64,000 nt of DNA from contig NC_009943.1 in NCBI RefSeq assembly GCF_000018405.1, positions 2,979,001 through 3,043,000 of the forward strand, written 5' to 3'. Source of the stretch: Desulfosudis oleivorans Hxd3 (GTDB taxonomy: Bacteria > Desulfobacterota > Desulfobacteria > Desulfobacterales > Desulfosudaceae). The position numbers were made by a program, and so were the translations under genes. This document shows, piece by piece, positions 1 to 8,200 of the stretch (position 1 is the first letter of the stretch; each line of letters begins with the position of its first letter). The notes under the pieces are model-generated. The model did no database searches and had not been told where the DNA came from. It worked only from the letters and a program-made list of their open reading frames with translations.

Positions 1-1
1 C

Positions 2-766
2 GATGAGGATACGTTCGCATGGCAACTGCAGGAAATGCTGCCCGAGGCTGATATCCGGAACTTCGGTTGCGACGGGTATGGCACCTACCAGTCCCTGCTT
101 CTTCTGGAACATCTGACCACACAGTCACCAGCACCCGATCTTGTGATTTACGGCTTTTTTGATGACCATGAAAACCGGAATGTTGCCGCGTTTTCTCATC
201 TTCGCATGCTTGCGGAATATGCCCTCCAAACCCGCAAAACCGTTGCTGTCCCTTACTGCACCATCCAACACAACGGCACACTGACGCGTCATCCGCCCAC
301 CCACTACCCATTTTTCTCGTTACGCGAGCACAGCGCACTGCTCACGCTGGCTCAGGCATCCCTTTTAAAATGGCGATTAAGCTCAAGAACCCGACAAAAA
401 CGGGTTGTTACTGAAAAACTACTGCTGCAAATGAAAGAAACATGCAGAAAGAACGGTGCCGAATTCATAGTAATCTTTTTGCAGGCGAATCCGCCGGGCT
501 ATCACCAATATCGGGCTTTTCTGAAGCAACATGCCATTGATTCCCTAGATGGCAGGCTCCCTCTGACAGACCGGCTTCGCGTACCCGGGGAAGGGCATCC
601 CAATGCCCTGGCCAATCGATTCTGGGCTGAAGTCCTTGTGCCGATCATATTGGACCGTATTGCCTCGGAAGGGACAAAGCCGTCTGTTGGAAAAAGTCTC
701 CGTGGGAAAGCAGTTGGCAGTAATGGTATCCGACCTGGAACCGCGCGCGCCACTTTCGGCAACTGA
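2..766 (+). CDS. SGNH/GDSL hydrolase-like protein, C-terminal part (5' truncated by window)
   Basis: The reading frame is open to the left edge of the window, so the N-terminus, including any GDS nucleophile motif, is missing; 254 codons are visible. The text FGCDGYGTYQSLLLLE and the C-terminal GEGHPNALANRFWAE resemble blocks of SGNH-fold esterases and acyltransferases, where a His near the C-terminus (His codon at 596-598) is part of the catalytic triad. The Asp usually three residues before this His is not there (G-E-G-H), so activity is uncertain. It sits at the start of a surface-glycan region; SGNH proteins in such loci often add or remove acyl groups on sugars. Substrate unknown. Confidence 0.6.
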   Translation, partial: DEDTFAWQLQEMLPEADIRNFGCDGYGTYQSLLLLEHLTTQSPAPDLVIYGFFDDHENRNVAAFSHLRMLAEYALQTRKTVAVPYCTIQHNGTLTRHPPTHYPFFSLREHSALLTLAQASLLKWRLSSRTRQKRVVTEKLLLQMKETCRKNGAEFIVIFLQANPPGYHQYRAFLKQHAIDSLDGRLPLTDRLRVPGEGHPNALANRFWAEVLVPIILDRIASEGTKPSVGKSLRGKAVGSNGIRPGTARATFGN

Positions 767-815
767 GGCGGACGGATTGTCAAAATACTTTTTTTGGGAT
801 ATTGTCGCAACAACC

Positions 816-2024
816 ATGATGACACTGGATCAAAAAAAACTCTACAGACTGCCCTGGGACCAACGCAACAGCCCTGGTGGATGGATTGAAATAACGGACC
901 GGTGCGATCTGTCCTGTCGCGGCTGTTACCGGCACACCCTGGAAGGAGACCGGTCGCTGGAGACCATTTGCTCGGATGTGGTGGCGCTTCAGCAGGCCCT
1001 TAACTGTGAAACCATCGCCATTGCCGGCGGTGAACCCCTGCTGCATCCCCGGTTGCCGGAAATCGTCAGCTTTATTGCCGGGCGAGGGCTCAAACCCCGG
1101 CTGCTGACAAACGGCCACTGCCTGACACCTGAGCTGGCCGCCACCCTGAAAAAGGCCGGCCTTGCCGCCTTCCATTTTCACGTGGATTATCAACAGAACC
1201 GGCCCGGTTGGACGGGGAAGGATGAACAGGAGCATAACACACTGCGCCAGCACTATGCCGACATGGTGTTCCAACTGGGTGGCGTGGAGTGCGGATTTTA
1301 TACAACGGTCTATCGCTCCTCCCTGGATCAGATTCCCCATATCGTAAGGTGGCTTCACAAAAATCCCCACAAAGTCCAGCACCTCTCCCTGATCGTGTTT
1401 CGGGGGCTGCCGGACACACCCGCCATTACCTACCATGTCAACGGCCGGCCGGTGGACATTCGTCAAATGCGAACCCGGGTGGCGGACACCCACGAGATTA
1501 CCATCCGTTCCGAAGATGTCTGGCGTATTATCAATGACCACTTCCCCGGTTCCTGGCCCAGCGCCTATACGCCAGGCACCGCGGCGCCGGAGACCTTCAA
1601 ATTTCTTGTCATTCCTTATATTGGCAGCAAAAAACAGATCTTCGGCACCGCCGGCCCTGTCACAATCAAAATGGGTCTCTGGGTACTGCGTCTTTTTTCT
1701 CGAAAATATGCCATTGCGGCCCGCGAATTCGGGGTGGGGAAAAAAATTTTTCTGTTTGCGCTGATCGACGGCCGAATGCGTCAGGCATTGAAAACCTATC
1801 TGAAATGCGTGATACGAAACCCCTCTGTTCTGGCTGAAAAAATCTATACCCAGACCATCAACATTCAGCAGCCCCTGGAGGTTATCAGCGGCAAAATGAA
1901 CCTGTGTGACGGCTGCGTCAACTACATGCTCCACGAAGGAGAACTGGTCCATTCCTGCCGGCTGGATGAATACAGAATGTTCGGCGGTCCTCTTGTGCCG
2001 GTACAATCCGACGATCCACGATAA
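816..2024 (+). CDS. Radical SAM domain protein
   Basis: A 402-residue protein with the radical SAM cluster motif CDLSCRGC (Cys30, Cys34, Cys37 from this start), followed by a GGEPLL block typical of the SAM-binding region. A second cysteine pair near the C-terminus (CDGCVNY) may bind an auxiliary Fe-S cluster, as in SPASM/twitch-type enzymes. The start is uncertain: ATGs at 816 and 819 lack a good ribosome site, while an in-frame TTG at 777 has GAGG a few bases upstream and would add 13 residues. It follows the SGNH gene closely and precedes a membrane protein, so it probably belongs to the same glycan or lipid modification operon. Substrate cannot be read from sequence. Confidence 0.8.
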   Translation: MMTLDQKKLYRLPWDQRNSPGGWIEITDRCDLSCRGCYRHTLEGDRSLETICSDVVALQQALNCETIAIAGGEPLLHPRLPEIVSFIAGRGLKPRLLTNGHCLTPELAATLKKAGLAAFHFHVDYQQNRPGWTGKDEQEHNTLRQHYADMVFQLGGVECGFYTTVYRSSLDQIPHIVRWLHKNPHKVQHLSLIVFRGLPDTPAITYHVNGRPVDIRQMRTRVADTHEITIRSEDVWRIINDHFPGSWPSAYTPGTAAPETFKFLVIPYIGSKKQIFGTAGPVTIKMGLWVLRLFSRKYAIAAREFGVGKKIFLFALIDGRMRQALKTYLKCVIRNPSVLAEKIYTQTINIQQPLEVISGKMNLCDGCVNYMLHEGELVHSCRLDEYRMFGGPLVPVQSDDPR

Positions 2025-2066
2025 ATGACCGTCACCCAATCTCAGAAAAAGCCTGGGAAATAACGA

Positions 2067-3737
2067 ATGGCAGCCCCGCAGCAACCAGAGCGCAAAATTT
2101 CCGTCGGGTTTTGGGTCCCCCTGTTTTTCCTGTTCGCCTACATTGTGCTGGGATGCGCTGGGGCCCTTGCTTATTACATAAATGATGATGTAGGGATCAT
2201 CTATATTCTCCAACAGGGAGAATACCACACACCCGCCACTCACTCGGTATTGGGGTTTATTTTAAAATGGCTGTACGCCTGGAAAGAAAACTTTTTCTGG
2301 TATGCCCTTTTCATTACCATGGCTTATGTGGCAGGAATAGGACGCTTGTTTCTCTTTCTGGCGGCCTGCCGAAAATTATCGTATCCGGTAATGTTTCTGG
2401 TAACCGCCTTTGTGCTTCTGGGACTTCTGCCTTTTCAACCAAACGCCACGATCCTTTCCCTTCTGCTGACCATGGTGGCAATTTTACCGTTTCTGATCAA
2501 AAATATTGAACAGACATCATCCGTATCGTTCAAAACGGTTTTATCCTCGTTTATTTTTCTTTTTGTGGCCTGCCTCTACCGTCCACCGGCGGTGTTCCTG
2601 ATGACCGGCTGCGCCCTGGGGATACATATTCTTCTTAACATTCGGCGGTCTGCCCAACCATACCCGGCAACTGAATCAAATGGTTTTTGGAAACGCGCCG
2701 GCATAATAACGACAATGATGATCTTTGCTTTTCTAATGCATATGTTTAATCTGTTTCTTTATAATCGCTCCCCGGAACACAGCCGCCTGCTTGAATACAA
2801 TATGTATCGTCACAACTTTACAGATTCCAGCCGATACAGATACACGCCCGCCCTTCAGAAACTGGGTATTTCTGAAAATGATTTTCACATGATGATCTTC
2901 TTCATGGGGATTGACTCCCCCCCTTTGCACCTGGAAAATCTAAAGCGAGTGCCGCCCGTGCCGGCATTCACCCCCCACCGTATGGGTGCGGGCCTGAAAC
3001 GGGCCGTTTATGCGCTCACCCATGGTCAGGCCCTGATACTAACGGCTTTTCTCCTGTTTACCAGCATTTTTTCCAGGCGGGCACGCATCATATCCGGCGG
3101 AACCGTTTTGACACTCTTCCTGATTGCATTATACACGTGCCGCATGGTGCCCAGGATATGCCTGCCCTTTCTTACCTTTGGCGCTGTCACTGTCACCGCC
3201 CTTCTTGGGCCGGGGGTTCACAATATTGCTTCACGGAAGCGCAAGCCTGTTTTCTATATGGCGATCATGATGGTGCTGTTTGCCGCCCTGTGGATGACCC
3301 TTAAACAGCAGACGGCGTTAATCGATAACCAGAAAAAAGAGCTGGCAATGACCGGCCCCGTTTGGCGCTTCTGCGAAGCAAACAACATCCAGACAGCGGC
3401 CTGTTGGCCGGGTGCCGTCTCAAACGGACGGCACATACTGTTTACCCCCCTGCAGTGGCCGGAAACACCCCGCCGTCTTCATCTTATAGGCGGATGGACG
3501 GGATCCTACCCCAAAATCCTTCAGCGGCTGCGATCGACCTATGGGCATGATATTTACGCGGGTCTGGCGCTGCCGGGTACCTATCACCTGGTTATGAACG
3601 CTTCGACGCATGCATCGATTTTTGAACGTTTCATACAAGAACACGGGCCTGAAGGGGCCGCGCCGCAACTTCTGCTTGTATCGGGACGCACGCGTTTATA
3701 TCGAATCGTCGAAACGGGAACCGACCCTGTTTTCTAA
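2067..3737 (+). CDS. Multi-pass membrane protein, GT-C glycosyltransferase-like, function unknown
   Basis: A 556-residue protein dominated by hydrophobic helices, roughly nine to eleven of them, ending in a soluble C-terminal stretch of about 130 residues. The first helix is followed by an acidic stretch YYINDDVGIIYILQQGEYH, at the place where GT-C type glycosyltransferases carry their catalytic acidic residue in the first extracytoplasmic loop. That resemblance is structural only; I do not recognise a named family. It starts 42 bases after the radical SAM gene and is probably co-transcribed with it. It ends facing the convergent GT2 gene. Confidence 0.6.
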   Translation: MAAPQQPERKISVGFWVPLFFLFAYIVLGCAGALAYYINDDVGIIYILQQGEYHTPATHSVLGFILKWLYAWKENFFWYALFITMAYVAGIGRLFLFLAACRKLSYPVMFLVTAFVLLGLLPFQPNATILSLLLTMVAILPFLIKNIEQTSSVSFKTVLSSFIFLFVACLYRPPAVFLMTGCALGIHILLNIRRSAQPYPATESNGFWKRAGIITTMMIFAFLMHMFNLFLYNRSPEHSRLLEYNMYRHNFTDSSRYRYTPALQKLGISENDFHMMIFFMGIDSPPLHLENLKRVPPVPAFTPHRMGAGLKRAVYALTHGQALILTAFLLFTSIFSRRARIISGGTVLTLFLIALYTCRMVPRICLPFLTFGAVTVTALLGPGVHNIASRKRKPVFYMAIMMVLFAALWMTLKQQTALIDNQKKELAMTGPVWRFCEANNIQTAACWPGAVSNGRHILFTPLQWPETPRRLHLIGGWTGSYPKILQRLRSTYGHDIYAGLALPGTYHLVMNASTHASIFERFIQEHGPEGAAPQLLLVSGRTRLYRIVETGTDPVF

Positions 3738-3819
3738 GAAGGCAAACAGTTGTTTGGATCGGCGTGGTTTTAATCCGTATGGGAACAGAGACAACCGTCC
3801 CGGTCAAACGTGTTGTGGC

Positions 3820-4767
3820 CTATCCGTTATTCCCGTCGGTCTTTCCAACGATCCGCTCAATCAACAGCAAGGAAACGTTCGAAATTTTTTTTCGTCTGTG
3901 TATTCCACGATGCGCCCATGTCCACACCGCAAACAGCATGCCGCCCAGAGCCAGAAGCGCGCCTCCGGTCCATGTCAACCAGGAAGGCTGCCAATAACCG
4001 GAATCGGTTAGCCGGCAAAGGCCGATACCCAGCACTGCACCGCCGGCCATCAGCACTGTCAGGCCACCCCAAAAAAACCAGACAAACGGGAGCACCGGAT
4101 ATACCAGAAAAAAATCGAGGACCATGGATGCTGTTTCTCTGAGAGCATAACGGGATCGGCCCTGTTCCCTTTTGCGCCACGACACCGGCACCTCGGTCAC
4201 CCGGTCGGCCAGGGCAGGCACCAGGGCTGTAAGAAAACGGCTGCTGTCGTTCTGGCCGATCCGGTCGGCCACCTTTCGGTTGATGGCCTTGAAACAGCCG
4301 TTATCGTGAAGGAACCGGCCGGTGTGCCGGTTCACCCATCGGTTCAGGAAAAAAGAAAAAACCCGCCGATGCCAAGCCTCCCTCCTTTCTGTCCGCCAGC
4401 CACAGACCAGGTCAAACCCTTCCCCTACTTTTTCCACCAGCCGGGGAATGTCTTCGGGAACTCCTTGCATATCCACATCGAAGTTGACCAGCACTTCACC
4501 GGACGCTTTTGCCAAACCGGCCCGCAAGGCGGCATGCTGGCCGGCGTGGCGGGCCAGACGGATGCCCATGGTATGGGCATGGGCGGCGCAGGCCCGGCAA
4601 ATCTCCTCAAAACTGTTGTCGCTGCTGCCGTCATCCACAAAAATGACTTCGTAAGACGCACAGGTCCGTTTCAGAACGGTATGAATCCGGTCGGCGGCCC
4701 GGCCGACGCATGGACCGTCGTTCCAGACCGGCACGATAACAGAAACCAGGGGCGTTTTTTCCGGCAC
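3820..4767 (-). CDS. Family 2 glycosyltransferase with C-terminal membrane helices (GtrB/ArnC-like)
   Basis: The N-terminal GT-A domain shows VSVIVPVWNDG, FVDDGSSDNS, a DxD-type motif in NFDVDMQG and the WRKREQGRSRY block used for lipid-phosphate acceptors. Two hydrophobic segments follow (about residues 215-250 and 265-290). This is the layout of GtrB/ArnC-type enzymes that move a sugar from a nucleotide donor to undecaprenyl phosphate at the inner membrane. A GTG start at 4767 was chosen because AAGGAG lies eight bases upstream; an in-frame TTG at 4773 lies too close to it. The gene follows the GNAT gene by 14 bases on the same strand, so the two are probably one operon. Confidence 0.8.
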   Translation of the reverse strand: MPEKTPLVSVIVPVWNDGPCVGRAADRIHTVLKRTCASYEVIFVDDGSSDNSFEEICRACAAHAHTMGIRLARHAGQHAALRAGLAKASGEVLVNFDVDMQGVPEDIPRLVEKVGEGFDLVCGWRTERREAWHRRVFSFFLNRWVNRHTGRFLHDNGCFKAINRKVADRIGQNDSSRFLTALVPALADRVTEVPVSWRKREQGRSRYALRETASMVLDFFLVYPVLPFVWFFWGGLTVLMAGGAVLGIGLCRLTDSGYWQPSWLTWTGGALLALGGMLFAVWTWAHRGIHRRKKISNVSLLLIERIVGKTDGNNG

Positions 4768-4781
4768 GGGCAAAGGCTCCT

Positions 4782-5786
4782 TCAGAGGTTTCCATTATGA
4801 TAGTTATAGCCAAACCGCACCATTCGGAATCCGAACGCCTGCCAGACCTTGAGAATCGACCGGTTGGACAACTGAGTTTCAAAATCCATCAGGTCCGGCA
4901 GGTCCGGTTGCACGGATGCCCGGCTGCCGGCAAACCGGCGGGTCACCGCGGCATGCAAAAGCGATACATAGGCGCCGGGCGTCTTTGGGGAAACCGCTGT
5001 CAGCCCGCTTCCCCACAGCTCTTTTCCTGTTTGCGCCATAAAAATCCGGTGCTTTCGATATCCCAGAAAGCCACACACCCTGCCCCCTGATTGAGCGACC
5101 AGCACCTCGTCCGCCATGATCTTGCGGCAGCAATTGGTGGCCCATGTCTCATGCATGGCCCTCACGTTTTCCTCTGAAAGCCAGGGATCACGGTTGAACC
5201 TGGATTGAAAATCGGCGTTGCGCGCAAGCGTTAATACCGCTTCCCGATCCGCGTCCTCATACAGGCGAACGGAATGCCGGCACCGGAAGTCCGGCGCCCG
5301 CATCCTGCCGGGCTGATAAAGCCAGGTCACCAGGGTATCCATCAACAAAAAGTTGTTTCTTTCAAGAGCGTGGATCACGGCAAAATTGTCGCCAAACACC
5401 CGGCAGGAAAGGTGTTGCATGCCCTCTTTGCGGGCCTCGGCAAGGACGGTGCCCAGCAATTTTTCCGCGACCCGATACGCAACCACCGCATCCAAGGGCG
5501 CTAAAGAAACCGGCCAGAACCGGCCCATTTTTTTGCCAAACTGGTCGCTGTCCCATGGCAGGCCCTGAAAACCGGCAAGCCCGACGGGCGTGCCGTTCCA
5601 CAGCGCGGCCCAGAGAAAAAGAGGCCCCCGCACATACTGGTCCCAGATTTCCGTGGCAAAAACAAGCCGCCTCTTTTTACGGTCGGCCCCGGGATAATGA
5701 CGATAAGGGTTATGCTCATCAAGAGCGATAACCTGTTCCAGGATCGGCCTGTCGTTTTCCGTCAGCGGCACAATTTCTAACGACAT
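4782..5786 (-). CDS. GNAT-family N-acetyltransferase
   Basis: A 334-residue protein. The start ATG at 5786 is preceded by a G-rich ribosome site. The C-terminal half ends in FETQLSNRSILKVWQAFGFR, a pattern seen in GNAT enzymes acting on nucleotide-linked amino sugars (TDP-fucosamine acetyltransferase type), where N-x-x-hydrophobic and Gly-Phe residues line the acetyl-CoA site. The N-terminal half (LAGFQG, VAEKLLGTVLAEARKEG) also looks like a degenerate GNAT fold, so it may be a double-GNAT protein. It is divergent from the fused epimerase-aminotransferase gene, which would supply an amino sugar to acetylate. The exact substrate is inferred. Confidence 0.75.
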   Translation of the reverse strand: MSLEIVPLTENDRPILEQVIALDEHNPYRHYPGADRKKRRLVFATEIWDQYVRGPLFLWAALWNGTPVGLAGFQGLPWDSDQFGKKMGRFWPVSLAPLDAVVAYRVAEKLLGTVLAEARKEGMQHLSCRVFGDNFAVIHALERNNFLLMDTLVTWLYQPGRMRAPDFRCRHSVRLYEDADREAVLTLARNADFQSRFNRDPWLSEENVRAMHETWATNCCRKIMADEVLVAQSGGRVCGFLGYRKHRIFMAQTGKELWGSGLTAVSPKTPGAYVSLLHAAVTRRFAGSRASVQPDLPDLMDFETQLSNRSILKVWQAFGFRMVRFGYNYHNGNL

Positions 5787-5964
5787 GAATGCCCCCCCAA
5801 AAAAGAGTTGTTCTGCGCTTCCTCTCAATATATGTTTACCCTGCGGGTGCAAGGTGATCTCGGCGGTAAGACAGCTTATGAATTGACCGTGGCGCACTTT
5901 GTACATTAATATAACCATTGCGACGGGTTGTAAACAGTCAGGCACAGGAACGCCATCTTACCCC

Positions 5965-8139
5965 ATGATAAAAAACATACTGGTCACCGGCGGGGCCGGC
6001 TATCTCGGCACCGTACTCTGCGAAAAACTTTTAGATAAAGGGTTTACGGTCCTCTGTCTGGACCGGCTCTGTTTTGGGAATGGGCCGGTCCGGCACATGA
6101 AGAACAACGCCCGTTTTTCCCTGGTGCAGGCCGACATCCTGGAGATGAACGCCCATTCGAATATTTTCACCGATATCGAAGCGATCATCCATTTGGCCGG
6201 CCTGTCCGACGACGTCTCCGCCGACCTGGACAGGGACCTGACACGGGCCGTCAATTATGAAGCATCCCTGAACCTGGCCCGCATGGCAAAAAATTGCGGT
6301 GTAAAAAAATTTCTGTTTGCCTCCACATGCAGCGTGTACGGCGCCAATGGTGACACAATGGTAAACGAGACGTCTCCGCTGCAGCCCCTCTCCTGGTACG
6401 CGCGGTTAAAAGCCGACACGGAGCGTGACGTTCTGGCCCTGGCCGGCAGTGGTTTTTTCCCGGCTGCGTTAAGACTGGCCACGCTGTACGGCGTTTCCCC
6501 CCGCATGCGGTTCGACCTGGCTGTAAATCGTATGGCCCTGCACGCCTGTGCCACGAACGCCGTCTCCGTGTTCGGTGAGGGGCTTCAGTGGCGGCCCTTT
6601 CTGCATGTGAGCGATGCCGCCGACGCTTTTGTCCACTGCCTGGGCCTGCCCGACGACACCCTGTCCGGCAGAACATACAACCTGGGGACAACGGCCGAGA
6701 ATTACAGAATCCTGGACGTGGCCCGGCTGATTCAGAAACATACGCAAGACGCCCGCATCAACATGGTGCCCGGAACGCCGGACCGGCGGAGTTACCGGGT
6801 CGATTTCAGCGATTTTGCCCAACTGGGCTGGCATGCCGAGCATACTATTGAAAAAAGCCTGCCGGAACTGCTGGCCGCCATACGGTCGACGTCCGACCCC
6901 GGCGACGCGCGGTACTACAATCTGGACACCATGCAAAAACTCCTGCAAACACCGGCCATTGAAAGCGGCATGCCGATCCGGTCCACGGCACTGCCCTTTT
7001 GCCTGCCTTCTATCGGTCCGGAAGAGGAGGCCGAAGTACTGGCCGTCCTGCGCTCCGGCTGGCTGACCCGTGGCCCCCGCACAACGGCCCTGGAAGACCG
7101 GATGAAAAAATTTCTGGGGTGCGGTCATGCCATCTGTGTCAACTCCTGCACCGCGGCCCTGCATGTCAGTCTGACGGCGCTCGGTATCGGGCCGGAAGAC
7201 GAGGTCATTACATCGCCGGTCACATGGCCGTCCACCGCCAATGTCATCGTGCACACCGGGGCCACGCCTGTGTTTGCCGATATCGACCCGGCCACCCTCA
7301 ACATTGACGTAAAGGAGATAGAAAAAAAAATAACGGCCCGCACCCGGGCCATTATTCCCGTTCATATAGCCGGCCGGCCCTGCCCCATGGATGAAATTCA
7401 TGCCCTGGCAAAAAGCCACGGGCTGTTTGTGATAGAAGACGCGGCCCACGCCATCGGCGCCGCCTACAAAGACAGGAAAATCGGTACCATCAGCGACACC
7501 ACCTGTTTCAGCTTCTACCCCATCAAAAACATGACCACCGGTGAAGGGGGGCTGGTGGCAACCGACAACGATGCGCTGGCGGAAAAAATAAGGATATACA
7601 GCCTGCACGGCATCAACACTGACGCCTGGCAACGGCAGGCGCACGGCTCCCAAGCCCAGGGGGAGGTGATTTTCCCGGGATTCAAGTACAACATGAGCGA
7701 CATTCAGGCGGCCATCGGCCTTCCGCAACTGGACCGGCTGGAATGGGCCATTGAACAGAGAAAGAACATCTCCGAACAGTACGACGACGCCTTCACCGGG
7801 CTGCCGGGTCTTTCCCGGCCCCGGGCCATTGACGGTGTCCGGGATGCCTGTCACCTCTATATCATTATTCTGGATGTTGAAAAACTGGCGATTGACCGAA
7901 ACCAATTCCGCAAAGCCCTGCTCATGGAAAACATCCACACAGGGGTCCATTTTTTCCCCCTGCACCAGCAGCCCTATTACCGGAACCGGTTCGGCTTTAA
8001 AAAAGAGGATTTCCCCCACGCCGCCTATATCGGGGACCGGATCGTGTCGCTGCCCCTGTATCCGAAAATGACCCGGCAAGACGTGGATACGGTGATTCAG
8101 GCGGTTACCCGGCTGATCCGTTTTTATCAAAAAGCATGA
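5965..8139 (+). CDS. Fused NAD-dependent sugar epimerase/dehydratase - DegT/DnrJ/EryC1 aminotransferase
   Basis: A single 724-residue frame carries two complete enzymes. Residues 1 to about 330 are an extended short-chain dehydrogenase: Rossmann motif TGGAGYLG (8-15), STCSVYG and the YxxxK pair Tyr145/Lys149. The sequence before Tyr lacks the Asp-Glu pair of 4,6-dehydratases, so epimerase or reductase chemistry is more likely. Residues about 343-724 are a PLP-dependent sugar aminotransferase with VIEDAAHAIGA and Lys521 in FYPIKNMTTGEGG as the Schiff-base lysine. Such enzymes aminate keto-sugars on nucleotides in the cytoplasm. I see no break in the linker, so this is a true fusion rather than a sequencing join. 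The divergent GNAT gene probably acylates the product. Confidence 0.88.
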   Translation: MIKNILVTGGAGYLGTVLCEKLLDKGFTVLCLDRLCFGNGPVRHMKNNARFSLVQADILEMNAHSNIFTDIEAIIHLAGLSDDVSADLDRDLTRAVNYEASLNLARMAKNCGVKKFLFASTCSVYGANGDTMVNETSPLQPLSWYARLKADTERDVLALAGSGFFPAALRLATLYGVSPRMRFDLAVNRMALHACATNAVSVFGEGLQWRPFLHVSDAADAFVHCLGLPDDTLSGRTYNLGTTAENYRILDVARLIQKHTQDARINMVPGTPDRRSYRVDFSDFAQLGWHAEHTIEKSLPELLAAIRSTSDPGDARYYNLDTMQKLLQTPAIESGMPIRSTALPFCLPSIGPEEEAEVLAVLRSGWLTRGPRTTALEDRMKKFLGCGHAICVNSCTAALHVSLTALGIGPEDEVITSPVTWPSTANVIVHTGATPVFADIDPATLNIDVKEIEKKITARTRAIIPVHIAGRPCPMDEIHALAKSHGLFVIEDAAHAIGAAYKDRKIGTISDTTCFSFYPIKNMTTGEGGLVATDNDALAEKIRIYSLHGINTDAWQRQAHGSQAQGEVIFPGFKYNMSDIQAAIGLPQLDRLEWAIEQRKNISEQYDDAFTGLPGLSRPRAIDGVRDACHLYIIILDVEKLAIDRNQFRKALLMENIHTGVHFFPLHQQPYYRNRFGFKKEDFPHAAYIGDRIVSLPLYPKMTRQDVDTVIQAVTRLIRFYQKA

Positions 8140-8200
8140 CACCGGTTGTCATTATTTTTTTTATGGACAGCACCGGCCGGCAACCCACGGGACTCCAGCA

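Noticed and set aside
603-815. Longer N-terminus for the radical SAM protein
   Set aside because: The extension overlaps the SGNH gene in another frame and has no similarity to radical SAM N-termini.
780-2243. Long open frame on the minus strand opposite the radical SAM gene
   Set aside because: It has no recognisable domain or good start and lies wholly over a clear radical SAM gene; long antisense frames are common in GC-rich DNA.
6469-8142. 557-codon open frame antisense to the epimerase-aminotransferase fusion
   Set aside because: Its translation is rich in Gly, Val and Arg without any motif, and the opposite strand holds two intact enzyme domains.
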